Of a stretch of DNA of 24,883 bases, positions 1 through 6,079 are shown piece by piece; position 1 is the first letter of the stretch, and the number at the start of each line of letters is the position of its first letter. The stretch is taken from positions 1-24,883 of the IMG/VR virus record IMGVR_UViG_3300044837_000053, one strand, 5' to 3'. Made by a program: the position numbers and the translations under genes. The notes below the pieces were generated by a model. It had not been told where the DNA came from. It made no database searches and saw only the letters and a program-made list of their open reading frames with translations. This DNA comes from a virus.

Positions 1-155
1 GCCCTACGCTTCTCTGCGCGACGGTCCGCGAAGAACTCGGCGATCTGCAACTTGGCTTCTAGGATGAACGCTGGAATGGCCACGAAGACTAGAACTCCAA
101 TCAGAAGGTACTCAAGCGTACGGTACAGGGCGGCTACGGCTTCACAAGCCTCCAT
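1..155 (-). CDS. Small membrane protein, partial at window edge
   Basis: An open frame starts with ATG at 155, nine bases after the stop of the 172-aa gene, and runs off the left edge of the window without a stop (at least 51 codons). A GGAGAAGTC ribosome binding site lies directly upstream of the ATG. The visible product starts MEACEAVAALYRTLEYLL, then has one strongly hydrophobic stretch at about residues 15-32, then a charged, Arg/Lys-rich tail. This fits a single-pass small membrane protein. I do not recognise a family. It continues the series of small membrane proteins that follows the holin. The full length cannot be judged from this window. Confidence 0.6.
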   Translation of the reverse strand, partial: MEACEAVAALYRTLEYLLIGVLVFVAIPAFILEAKLQIAEFFADRRAEKRR

Positions 156-163
156 GACTTCTC

Positions 164-682
164 CTACCTAGCTAGGTGCACCTTCGTGGTCACGCCGATC
201 ACGGTCAGCGAGAAGTTGATCGTGTTGTTCTCGTACGTGAACGTCTTGGTCAGGTCCTCGGACGCGAGCATCGACTCGTCCATCGCGTGGAGGTCCCCTT
301 CCGACTCGACGGTGAACTTGGCGCCGTGGTTGGCTGGGACGGGGAACGTTCCCTTCCAGTAGAGCGCACTGGTGTCGCCGTTGGCCCACTGGATCTCGAT
401 CCCGTCGTCGGTGACGGTCGCGAGCATGGTTGAAGACTCGAGCGATGCGGCCCACTTGCCGTTCAGGCTCGAGGTGCTGGGAGTAATCTCGACGGCTGGA
501 ACCGCGGCGGTCATGGTAGATGATGCGGGCTTGCTTGAGTTGTGACTCTCTTTGCTGCCGAGCAGGACGAGAGTCACGCAGATGCCCGCGATGGCCAGGA
601 ACGTTCCGAGCGGGATGATCCACTTGAGGTGGTTGGTCTTCTTGATCTTCTTGATCTCTTCGTTGGGAACTGTCCAGAACAT
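164..682 (-). CDS. Membrane-anchored extracytoplasmic protein, 172 aa, function unknown
   Basis: The ATG at 682 follows a good AAAGGAG site. Residues 1-18 are polar and Lys-rich, residues about 19-41 form one membrane segment (KWIIPLGTFLAIAGICVTLV), then comes a Ser/Pro/Thr-rich linker (about 42-72) and a beta-rich domain (about 73-172) starting near LNGKWAASLESSTM. The topology suggests N-terminus inside and the domain outside the membrane. The domain resembles small lipocalin-like secreted proteins I recall from actinobacterial phages and bacteria, but I cannot name a Pfam family. Codon use is GC-rich at third positions, like the capsid and lysin genes, which suggests strong expression. The position after the holin and a terminator-like hairpin allow a role at the host envelope such as superinfection exclusion; that is inference only. 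Confidence 0.75.
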   Translation of the reverse strand: MFWTVPNEEIKKIKKTNHLKWIIPLGTFLAIAGICVTLVLLGSKESHNSSKPASSTMTAAVPAVEITPSTSSLNGKWAASLESSTMLATVTDDGIEIQWANGDTSALYWKGTFPVPANHGAKFTVESEGDLHAMDESMLASEDLTKTFTYENNTINFSLTVIGVTTKVHLAR

Positions 683-703
683 GTGCTTCTCCTTTGGTTA
701 AAA

Positions 704-731
704 ACTAAAAGACCGTGTTAGGGTCTTTAGT
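704..731 (-). terminator. Terminator-like hairpin between the 40-aa and 172-aa genes
   Basis: On the minus strand AAAGACC pairs with GGTCTTT around a seven-base loop, and the stem is extended by ACT/AGT beyond a one-base bulge. A T-rich run (TTTTAGTTTTT) follows directly. This is the form of an intrinsic terminator. It lies between the stop of the 40-aa gene (751) and the ribosome binding site of the 172-aa gene (about 690), so it should lower or gate expression of the latter. The stem is short, so the strength is uncertain. Confidence 0.5.
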
Positions 732-750
732 TTGGTCTAGTTGGGAGTTG

Positions 751-873
751 TCAGTCTTTGATGAACTTCTTCTCGATGACGAGGGCAGCAGCACAGACCG
801 CGAGCGGTACGATGAATCGTACAGTCACGACGAGCGCGAGCTTCTTGACATCGGGGTTGATGTTCTTCAGCAT
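751..873 (-). CDS. 40-aa single-pass membrane protein
   Basis: The product is MLKNINPDVKKLALVVTVRF followed by a hydrophobic segment and a KKFIKD tail: one membrane helix at about residues 12-34 with basic residues at both ends. I chose ATG 873 because AAAGGAATT lies just upstream; a longer frame to 942 would read through the conserved promoter-like element. The gene sits as an isolated unit between that element (881-924) and a terminator-like hairpin (704-731). No family is recognised. Such small one-helix proteins next to holins are often holin- or antiholin-like, but nothing in the sequence proves it. Confidence 0.6.
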   Translation of the reverse strand: MLKNINPDVKKLALVVTVRFIVPLAVCAAALVIEKKFIKD

Positions 874-880
874 GATAATT

Positions 881-924
881 CCTTTCATAGGGGTCTCATT
901 ATACCCCGTGTTTTTTTCGCGACC
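881..924 (-). promoter_or_regulatory. Repeated promoter/operator element, copy 1
   Basis: Read on the minus strand: GGTCGCG, 14 nt, TATAATGAGACCCC, then TATGAAAGG which supplies the SD of the 40-aa gene. The TATAAT (898-903) is a perfect -10 hexamer. No TTGACA-like -35 is present at 17 nt; instead GGTCGCG is conserved at fixed distance in all three copies. The outer GGTC and GACC form a short inverted repeat. Start codon is 24 nt after TATAAT. Confidence 0.65.
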
Positions 925-954
925 TCCTGACGATTTCTTCACCCGGGATTTTTT

Positions 955-994
955 TCGAAAAGGAAAACCTAAATCCCTCGTAAGGGACTAGGTT
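955..994 (-). terminator. Intrinsic terminator after the 70-aa gene
   Basis: On the minus strand AACCTA pairs with TAGGTT and TCCCT with AGGGA (966-994), separated by a small internal loop and capped by a four-base loop. A T-rich run (TTTTCCTTTT) follows. It begins eight bases after the stop of the 70-aa gene and lies just upstream of promoter-like element copy 1, so it separates the two units. Confidence 0.65.
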
Positions 995-1001
995 GTGAGA
1001 T

Positions 1002-1214
1002 CTAGCGGGATATGGCTTTTGCTCCGATGCGCAGCAAGTCACAGGCCGTCTTGACGACGAGCACGGACGTGACAACTCCAGCGATCTCCCAGGCGAAGTC
1101 AGTCGCGATGTCGGCATAGGCCTGAAGCGCGGAAATGGATTCGGTGGGATCGGTGGAGACGCCGTCGGTGTTGTTCTTGACGAACTTGACTTGGACTGCA
1201 CGATTTCTGAACAT
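1002..1214 (-). CDS. 70-aa small protein with C-terminal membrane segment
   Basis: ATG 1214 follows AAAGGACCGCC. The first half is polar (MFRNRAVQVKFVKNNTDGVS), the second half is amphipathic to hydrophobic (about residues 38-60, FAWEIAGVVTSVLVVKTACD) and the end is basic (IGAKAISR). It looks like a small membrane-associated protein. I recall similar short ORFs at the end of the lysis region in actinobacteriophages, all without known function. The gene is a stand-alone unit: element copy 2 lies directly upstream and a clear terminator hairpin directly downstream, so it can be transcribed apart from the late operon. Confidence 0.65.
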   Translation of the reverse strand: MFRNRAVQVKFVKNNTDGVSTDPTESISALQAYADIATDFAWEIAGVVTSVLVVKTACDLLRIGAKAISR

Positions 1215-1220
1215 GGCGGT

Positions 1221-1264
1221 CCTTTCATAGGGGTCTCATTATAAGCCCCGTTTTCTTCGCGACC
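1221..1264 (-). promoter_or_regulatory. Repeated promoter/operator element, copy 2
   Basis: Minus-strand order: GGTCGCG (1258-1264), 14 nt, TATAATGAGACCCC (TATAAT at 1238-1243), TATGAAAGG. It is nearly identical to copy 1 outside the 14-nt spacer and has the same total length. It is placed immediately before the ATG of the 70-aa gene, 23 nt between TATAAT and start codon. Confidence 0.65.
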
Positions 1265-1284
1265 GCCAAAAATTATAGGATTGG

Positions 1285-1316
1285 CAAAACATAGAAGGCG
1301 TGTATCTCTACACGCC
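1285..1316 (-). terminator. Stable hairpin after the 96-aa gene, likely terminator
   Basis: GGCGTGTA and TACACGCC (1297-1316) form a perfect eight-base-pair stem. On the minus strand the loop is GAGA, a GNRA tetraloop, and TTCTATGTTTT follows. It starts 33 nt after the stop of the 96-aa gene and lies about 33 nt upstream of promoter-like element copy 2. The T-run is imperfect, so it could also be a transcript-end stabiliser. Confidence 0.6.
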
Positions 1317-1348
1317 CTCCACGTCTTTAGCCTCTTCGGGTCACATAT

Positions 1349-1639
1349 TCACTTCAGCTTCATCACGAAACTGAGCGCTTTCGAGGTCACAACGTTCACT
1401 TTCTCGTAATGAAGGATCGCCAGGATTCCGAATAGATTTGCGGCCACGGTCAAGGCAACTTCAGGACTGATGAATGGCTGTGGAGTGTCTTGCTCCTTCA
1501 GCTTGTACAGTCTTTCGAGTTTCTTGAGCATGTCTGCATACTCTTCGGTTTCTGAGGTGAATCCTCCCATATCGATGAAAATGTCTTCTATGGCCTTATC
1601 AAGACGCTCAAGTGTCGCGGGGGTCTGCTTCTTGAACAT
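1349..1639 (-). CDS. 96-aa protein with C-terminal membrane segment
   Basis: ATG 1639 is chosen because AAAGGACCTAT lies just before it; the longer in-frame start at 1663 lies inside promoter-like element copy 3. The N-terminal half is charged and probably helical (DIFIDMGGFTSETEEYADML, then KKLERLYKLKE), and a hydrophobic stretch at about residues 63-80 (SPEVALTVAANLFGILAIL) is followed by KVNVVTSKALSFVMKLK. This layout, including the NVVTSKALSFV-type end, is common in small phage proteins of Gram-positive hosts that I recall near lysis or structural genes; no function is known to me. It is the first of three small genes that each carry the repeated element. Confidence 0.65.
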   Translation of the reverse strand: MFKKQTPATLERLDKAIEDIFIDMGGFTSETEEYADMLKKLERLYKLKEQDTPQPFISPEVALTVAANLFGILAILHYEKVNVVTSKALSFVMKLK

Positions 1640-1645
1640 ATAGGT

Positions 1646-1688
1646 CCTTTCTAGGGGTCTCATTATACAGCGTGTTATACACGCGACC
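1646..1688 (-). promoter_or_regulatory. Repeated promoter/operator element, copy 3
   Basis: GGTCGCG (1682-1688), 14 nt, TATAATGAGACCCC (TATAAT at 1662-1667), TAGAAAGG. The 14-nt spacer differs from copies 1 and 2 but keeps its length. Here a perfect GCGTG-TATAA-CACGC inverted repeat (1670-1684) overlaps the spacer and the GGTCGCG block. It separates the holin gene from the 96-aa gene. Confidence 0.65.
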
Positions 1689-1701
1689 CTAAGTTAGAAC
1701 C

Positions 1702-2034
1702 CTACTTCTGGATGACCTTGAAGACGACGTCCGTCTTCTGATCGAGTTGGGCCGGATCTCCGTTCATGGCCAATGTCATCGTCTTGTGGCCCTCCGGAGT
1801 CGTCGTCACCAACATATCTCCATCGTACTTCTCGTCGCTCTTGTTGAACGAGAGCGAGCTGATGCCGAGCACCAGGCCGAGGAACGTGTCGATCGCCACG
1901 ATGGACCCAGTCACCTGCTCAGCCGCAGGGAGATGCCAGATCTGAGCCAGGGCGAAGTACAGCGTTCCCACGCCTGGGAGGTAAATCTGCGCGATGCTCT
2001 TGAGGACGTTGTACACGCCACTATTCAGCTTCAC
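1702..2034 (-). CDS. Holin, phage Dp-1 type
   Basis: This 110-aa protein resembles the Dp-1 holin family: a short N-terminus ending VYNVLKSIAQIYLPGVGTLY, a first hydrophobic segment, IWHLPAAEQVTGSIVAIDTF, a second membrane segment (FLGLVLGISSLSF), then NKSDEKYDGD and a polar tail. The order 'LP-G-LYFALAQIW-LP...EQV...IDTFLG...YNKSD..YDG' is the family pattern as I remember it. Holins make pores in the cytoplasmic membrane and release the endolysin. The start is GTG 2034 with AAAGG eight bases upstream; a nearer ATG is out of frame and stops at once. The endolysin is about 21 kb upstream, so the lysis genes are split. Confidence 0.8.
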   Translation of the reverse strand: MKLNSGVYNVLKSIAQIYLPGVGTLYFALAQIWHLPAAEQVTGSIVAIDTFLGLVLGISSLSFNKSDEKYDGDMLVTTTPEGHKTMTLAMNGDPAQLDQKTDVVFKVIQK

Positions 2035-2038
2035 GACA

Positions 2039-2353
2039 TTAGCCTTTCTTTTTGGGGTGGTTCATTCTCCACATCAAGATGGCCAGCGAAGATGTTGACA
2101 CAGCGATTATCGTCAACACAATCGCATCCGTCCAGAAGATTGCCAGAATGTTTGTCGGCCGCCAAAACATGAATATGACGGACAAGTCCATTGCCAAGGC
2201 AAATGAAACCGCCTTCATCATGAACAAGCGACCGAGCTTACTGGCGTACCACGGGGAGAATGCGTAGATAACCGGTACTGATGTAGTACAGATCGCCGCT
2301 ATCAAAGTGACGACTTTGATCCATTCGGTGAGTACATGAACGTCGTGCGTCAT
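2039..2353 (-). CDS. Multi-pass membrane protein, 104 aa, holin-region
   Basis: Start ATG 2353 overlaps the TAA of the preceding gene (TAATG). Three to four hydrophobic stretches are visible: about residues 12-31 (IKVVTLIAAICTTSVPVIYA), 44-64 (MMKAVSFALAMDLSVIFMF) and 70-93 (LAIFWTDAIVLTIIAVSTSS), with a basic KKKG end. It lies directly before the Dp-1-type holin, so a role in lysis (second holin or antiholin) is plausible. I recall close relatives in actinophages annotated only as membrane proteins. Function remains inferred from position and topology. Confidence 0.65.
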   Translation of the reverse strand: MTHDVHVLTEWIKVVTLIAAICTTSVPVIYAFSPWYASKLGRLFMMKAVSFALAMDLSVIFMFWRPTNILAIFWTDAIVLTIIAVSTSSLAILMWRMNHPKKKG

Positions 2354-2556
2354 TAGAGGGGTCCTTCATGGCGAAGAATAATCGCTTGCAAGTTCTCAGC
2401 GAAGTGATTTCTCTCACGAAGCTCTCGTAGTGACCTAGAGACCCTTTGTACTTCTGGGTTGCGTTTCTGGACCTCCCTCAGGCCATTTTCCGCATCCTTC
2501 AGCGCATCCTCAGCCTCTTCGGTCAATCTACTTTGGCGATTTCGTAGAAACCACAT
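2353..2556 (-). CDS. 67-aa basic coiled-coil protein of the lysis region
   Basis: ATG 2556 is preceded by AGGAGAGGCCC, and the product MWFLRNRQSRLTEEAEDALK continues as an almost wholly helical, heptad-rich, Arg/Glu-rich chain (ENGLREVQKRNPEVQRVSRS, then LRELRERNHFAENLQAII). The layout MWF-R-rich start, 'DAE..L..V..R.PEV..VS..LRE.RERNHFAE' is one I recall from many actinobacteriophages in the same place after the tail genes (I believe a DUF). The longer reading frame up to 2751 is the shadow of the upstream gene. The gene overlaps the 101-aa gene by 29 bases and abuts the next by TAATG. Function unknown. Confidence 0.7.
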   Translation of the reverse strand: MWFLRNRQSRLTEEAEDALKDAENGLREVQKRNPEVQRVSRSLRELRERNHFAENLQAIILRHEGPL

Positions 2557-2833
2557 GGGCCTCTCCTGTACGTCTTGCACGCTCCTCAGCCCCGAAGACA
2601 GCATAAATAATGCTGTGCGTGGTCTTGGCAACTTCGAGGAGCTCAGCAGTCTGTGCATCGGAAGTGGTGGCTCTTTCTTTTTCAGCCTCGTACGCGAGAC
2701 GCCATTTCTCAGCTTCCTTCGCCTTGTCCACGAGAGTAGCCCTCGGGACAATCTTTCCGAGGAGAAGCAGGATGACTGTAATCCCGAGAAGCGACGGCGC
2801 AGTCAAGTCTGCGAACGGAATCCCATCAAACAT
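2528..2833 (-). CDS. 101-aa membrane protein with helical tail
   Basis: I place the start at ATG 2833 (MFDGIPFADLTAPSLLGITV), one base before the TAA of the Fn3 protein gene, with GGAGG about nine bases upstream inside that gene. One membrane helix (about residues 10-29) is followed by a long charged helix (KAKEAEKWRLAYEAEKERAT) and TAELLEVAKTTHSIIYAVFG. This protein type, starting MFDG-PFADLTAP, is common after minor tail genes in actinophages I recall and is annotated as a membrane protein. Position between tail tip and holin suggests a lysis-related or injection-related role, unproven. Confidence 0.7.
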   Translation of the reverse strand: MFDGIPFADLTAPSLLGITVILLLLGKIVPRATLVDKAKEAEKWRLAYEAEKERATTSDAQTAELLEVAKTTHSIIYAVFGAEERARRTGEAHVVSTKSPK

Positions 2834-2834
2834 A

Positions 2835-3821
2835 TTACGAGGCCTCCTCCCACACACCTGCTACCTTTGCCCATGGGCGTGCGACTTTCCACACACCACT
2901 AACCCGTACATAGGGTACAGCATTTACCCAAACACCGCCGTACTTAACCCTTGCACCGGCGATCATATGGATAACAGTTACTGCGGACCAACCACTCCAC
3001 CCAACGGCGTTATGCGCCCTCGCCCAGAAGTAATATGTTCGTCCTGGGAGAAGATTCGTGATAGCTCGAGGAGAAGCGCCAGACGTCGAGTTCGTGCCAG
3101 GCAAGGTGTTGGTAAGGCTCCACCAGACTTCGGTGGCGTTGATCGCCGAACCACCATTACCATTTACCGTGAACGACGCGGTCAGAGTCTTCTGAGTGAG
3201 ATCAGATATAACGATCGAACTGGGGGCATCTGGGACTCGGAGCATTGTTGCTTGCCCTCGAGGTGACCAGTCACTCCATCCCTGGGAGTTGTGTGTTGCG
3301 GCCCAGAAATAGTAAGTGACACCGGTAGTAAGACCAGAAAGAGACGTGGTCCCATCCGAAGCAACCTGAGTGGCAGCACCGAGGTCTGTGGTTGCCCCAT
3401 ATGCAAGCAGACGCTGATCGATCGCTGCGCCATTGTTCGACCCGTCCGTGAAGGCGACATCGATGGTCGTCGAACCGATATTTGAGAACGTTGGGGTACT
3501 CGGCGCGTTCGGTCTCGAGGAACGGTTGATGAACACCGTGAACGATGTCGGCCCACCGAAACCGCTTGTTCCCGAATTTCCGATGTTGAACGTTACGTTC
3601 TGAGAAGTCCAAACGTTCCAGGACCCGAGCTGGTTCCAACCGGATCCTGGATGATAGTAGTGACTTCCAGAACCACTTGTGCCATTGAGAGCCCAGCTCC
3701 ATGGTAGGTGATCTGTCCATGTGGAGCCATTGTTCGCGTTGATCCAGAAGGAAATGGTAAGCCCATTATCCCGGATCATCATCGTGCCGGAGTTACCAGT
3801 ACCCCTTGTGTAGTCAGTCAC
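2835..3821 (-). CDS. Minor tail protein with two fibronectin type III domains
   Basis: 328 aa. Residues about 1-95 are a Gly/Ser/Asn/Trp-rich beta domain. Residues about 102-195 and 196-287 are two Fn3-like domains (RPNAPSTPTFSNIGSTTIDV ... GLTTGVTYYFWAATHNSQGW; VPDAPSSIVISDLTQKTLTA ... NLLPGRTYYFWARAHNAVGW), each with the Fn3 'L.PG.TYYFW..AHN..GWS' end. The C-terminus holds short repeats of the type VKYGGVWVNAVPYVRVSGVW, seen in phage tail-tip proteins. Fn3 domains on tail proteins are thought to bind surface sugars. Start is GTG 3821 with GGTGACCC just upstream. It follows the tail-hub genes, so it is probably an exposed tail-tip protein. Confidence 0.8.
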   Translation of the reverse strand: MTDYTRGTGNSGTMMIRDNGLTISFWINANNGSTWTDHLPWSWALNGTSGSGSHYYHPGSGWNQLGSWNVWTSQNVTFNIGNSGTSGFGGPTSFTVFINRSSRPNAPSTPTFSNIGSTTIDVAFTDGSNNGAAIDQRLLAYGATTDLGAATQVASDGTTSLSGLTTGVTYYFWAATHNSQGWSDWSPRGQATMLRVPDAPSSIVISDLTQKTLTASFTVNGNGGSAINATEVWWSLTNTLPGTNSTSGASPRAITNLLPGRTYYFWARAHNAVGWSGWSAVTVIHMIAGARVKYGGVWVNAVPYVRVSGVWKVARPWAKVAGVWEEAS

Positions 3822-3828
3822 GGGTCAC

Positions 3829-4068
3829 CTACGGCAAGACTTTGAAATAGATATCTCCATCGTTGCCACCACTGGGGTCAGCGGTTCCGGACGTGATACC
3901 CGCGGCCGTGCGGTTGGCAGCCTTCCCAACGGGAACGAGAGCCTTCGTCTGAGCGACCTGGTCTCGAGTACGATTGATCTCTCGAGCACCCCAGCGGACT
4001 TTACCTTCTTCACCGGTATCGGGTACGAGTGGGAAACCAGCTGCCGCAGCATCGTCTCCAATGGCCAT
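3829..4068 (-). CDS. 79-aa tail-tip associated protein
   Basis: ATG 4068 is preceded by GGAGGAGG. The sequence starts MAIGDDAAAAGFPLVPDTGE, contains AREINRTRDQVAQTKA, and ends with DPSGGNDGDIYFKVLP. Short proteins with an 'MAIGDDAAAAG...EINRTRD' start and a 'PSGG-DGD-YFK' end occur among minor tail genes of actinophages I recall. They resemble the attachment region of tail fibres, so it may link the tail hub to the Fn3 protein encoded next. No enzymatic motif is visible. Confidence 0.65.
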   Translation of the reverse strand: MAIGDDAAAAGFPLVPDTGEEGKVRWGAREINRTRDQVAQTKALVPVGKAANRTAAGITSGTADPSGGNDGDIYFKVLP

Positions 4069-4088
4069 GTGTTAAACCTCCTCCGCTG

Positions 4089-5258
4089 TTATTGGTCTGC
4101 CCAGTGCTCCGTGTCTGCAACTTCGGACCACTCTTGGTTGAAGTCCCAAGCTGCCCAAGATCCTGGTGTGATGAACGTGTTCACCGACAACGTAGGATAT
4201 GACCGCTCGCCTTCCTTGTCAGACACGAAAATCTGCTCCGTGACCTGCATGTGGTTGGTGACACCGTCATCGTTCCGGAGCTCTACCAAGTCACCCAAGT
4301 AGTAGTGAGTCTCGTAAATATAGTTACTGAACTGGCTGATTTCGCCGTCGAATCCAGAGAACTGCCGATTCTTCGAGAGCTCTTCCTTGCCTCGTTGAAT
4401 CATCTTGGCGTTGGCCGTCGGAACGTCGACGTCCGTAATATCTGTGGCGTTCACCAAGAGTACGTGGCGATCGAACCCAGTGATGGTGGGATCGATATCC
4501 AACGCATAGACAATCTGGTAACCAACGGGAGAAAAGACGTACGCGCAGTTCTTGTACGACTCGATAGTTGTTAGCTCAGTTGTATTTTGCAGGTTCTCCA
4601 GATCCGGACTGAAGACCACCGCGGCGAGTGTGGTTTGTTCTGTGGTCCTGTCACTTCCCATATATACGTCCCAGTACAGATGAGACGTATCGCCGTCCCT
4701 GACAAGTCTGAAACCCATGTCGTACAGGTCGCAGACATTCTTTACGGCCGTGTAGACCGTTGTCAGGTCGATGTCGATTGTGATCGTATCCGATGGTTCG
4801 GCGATCGTGTCAGCCGGATATATGGATGCCTCTGTGACGCCGGGGATCCTGTCAGCCGTACTAAGAACCCCCGTGACACAGATATCGTGAAAGATTTTTC
4901 TCGCCAATGCCGCTGGCAAGCCGGTAAGTGTCCACTTCGGAACCGCGGTCGTGTCGTCAAGAACCCCGTGAGCAACACGATCGTCGAGGATGGCTTCCAA
5001 AGACTTACCGGTGAGTGTCAGGTTCTTCGTGCCGTCATCCGCGACACTGTCTTGTACGGTTGTCACTGTCATGACACGCTTCGACTTGTTCATCCCGAGT
5101 CGAGTACCGACGGGGAATCGGTTGCGATTCTCGAGTGTCGACGGCAAGACCAATTGGAAGTCGCCGGCGGCTGAAAACCTCTCAGTCCAGATGAACGAGT
5201 CGAACGTGTCCACCAAGGTCACACGACGGTACAGAGTGTCCAGGATATAAGCTTCCAT
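4089..5258 (-). CDS. Gp37-like tail hub / minor tail protein
   Basis: 389 aa, matching the siphovirus ReqiPepy6 Gp37-like family in pattern: the N-terminal MEAYILDTLYRRVTLVDTFD and FIWTERFSAAGDFQLVLPST (the 'SF.W...f...GdFel..p' opening), then 'G..L..nkS.R.m.v..v' and LTLTGKSLEAILDDRV ('l.v.G.sLe.iL..R'). The C-terminal part has TANAKMIQRGKEELSKNRQF and 'Y.LGDLVELRN..G'. Proteins of this family form the tail hub or Tal-like part that docks on Dit. The start ATG 5258 overlaps the Dit stop as TAATG, with GGAGG upstream. The order TMP, Dit, Gp37-like is the usual one. Confidence 0.85.
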   Translation of the reverse strand: MEAYILDTLYRRVTLVDTFDSFIWTERFSAAGDFQLVLPSTLENRNRFPVGTRLGMNKSKRVMTVTTVQDSVADDGTKNLTLTGKSLEAILDDRVAHGVLDDTTAVPKWTLTGLPAALARKIFHDICVTGVLSTADRIPGVTEASIYPADTIAEPSDTITIDIDLTTVYTAVKNVCDLYDMGFRLVRDGDTSHLYWDVYMGSDRTTEQTTLAAVVFSPDLENLQNTTELTTIESYKNCAYVFSPVGYQIVYALDIDPTITGFDRHVLLVNATDITDVDVPTANAKMIQRGKEELSKNRQFSGFDGEISQFSNYIYETHYYLGDLVELRNDDGVTNHMQVTEQIFVSDKEGERSYPTLSVNTFITPGSWAAWDFNQEWSEVADTEHWADQ

Positions 5259-6079
5259 TACAGACCTCCATACCTATTCATGTACTTCATGGTGTAGGGT
5301 ATTGCCGCTCCCAAGGCGTAGAGGCGAATATGGTTATCTCCATGCTGCAACGAAGTCCAGTTGGCTTGTGGAGAGACTGCGTAGAGCAAAGAGCTATTCG
5401 TCCCACCCCTCGTGAGGGTTGCGCCTTTGGAACCTGGAATAGTGCTGATCGTCACCACGTCGCCAGTCACCAATGCCGCCGCGAAGTCCATGATACGAAG
5501 ACTTCCGTCCGGAGCATTGTGGTAGATGGTGAACTGGGTCAGTGTTCGGTTCACGCTCAGCGTGAAGGTGACACCAGTGTCCGTGGTGCCGTCGTACGTA
5601 ACTGGTATCGTCGTAGTGGTCGATGTCGTGTTTCCAGACACCGTGACCAGATCCAGATCAATGAAGTCCGGGTCAAAGCAGATGACCGAGATATCCATCT
5701 CTGGATCCTTGGAGAAGAGGGAGGTTTCGCAAGATTCCACCCTCCCCACGATTTCCACCTCGAGGCCATCCGACATGTAGAATCGGAGTTTGACCTCGCT
5801 CTTCGGCATGAAGTAGTTATATACACGAAGCCGCAGGTCTCGAACCGTGGTTGAAATATAATCCGGTTCGAGACCCAGCTTGATCGTTATGTTGCGATCG
5901 TCTCGTCGACTTGAGTGGTACTGCGTTCCGTCTTGCTGAGCGAAGCTGGATGTGACGACCGTAGCCTTCACCGGATCCATTCCGTCGACGTTCTCGAGAA
6001 CGAGTCCATCGGAAATATCATCCAGCGGAAGAACAAGAAGGGCGCCGGCACTGGTTCGTACTTCGAGCTTAGTTAGCAT
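5258..6079 (-). CDS. Distal tail protein (Dit-like)
   Basis: 273 aa. The N-terminal half (to about residue 140) is the Dit-type ring domain: KLEVRTSAGALLVLPLDDIS, 'GL.L..VDGMDPVKA', GLEPDYISTTVRDLRLRVYN, then a short FYMSDGLEVEIVGRVESCET strand pair and the FDPDFID end. The C-terminal part is a beta-rich galectin-like domain (Thr-rich linker, 'GDVVTISTIPGSKGATL') ending with a run typical of Dit proteins (QHGDNHIRLY). Dit joins tail tube and tail hub. ATG 6079 overlaps the tape-measure stop by 11 bases. Position right after the tape measure strongly supports the call. Confidence 0.85.
   Translation of the reverse strand: MLTKLEVRTSAGALLVLPLDDISDGLVLENVDGMDPVKATVVTSSFAQQDGTQYHSSRRDDRNITIKLGLEPDYISTTVRDLRLRVYNYFMPKSEVKLRFYMSDGLEVEIVGRVESCETSLFSKDPEMDISVICFDPDFIDLDLVTVSGNTTSTTTTIPVTYDGTTDTGVTFTLSVNRTLTQFTIYHNAPDGSLRIMDFAAALVTGDVVTISTIPGSKGATLTRGGTNSSLLYAVSPQANWTSLQHGDNHIRLYALGAAIPYTMKYMNRYGGL

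Noticed and set aside
1669-1685. GCGTG-TATAA-CACGC hairpin in element copy 3 as the holin terminator.
   Set aside because: The stem is only five base pairs and no T-run follows; it is more likely part of the regulatory element.
2557-2751. Longer version (132 aa) of the 67-aa gene.
   Set aside because: The extra part lies in the coding region of the 101-aa protein and is its shadow; AGGAGAGG fixes the start at 2556.
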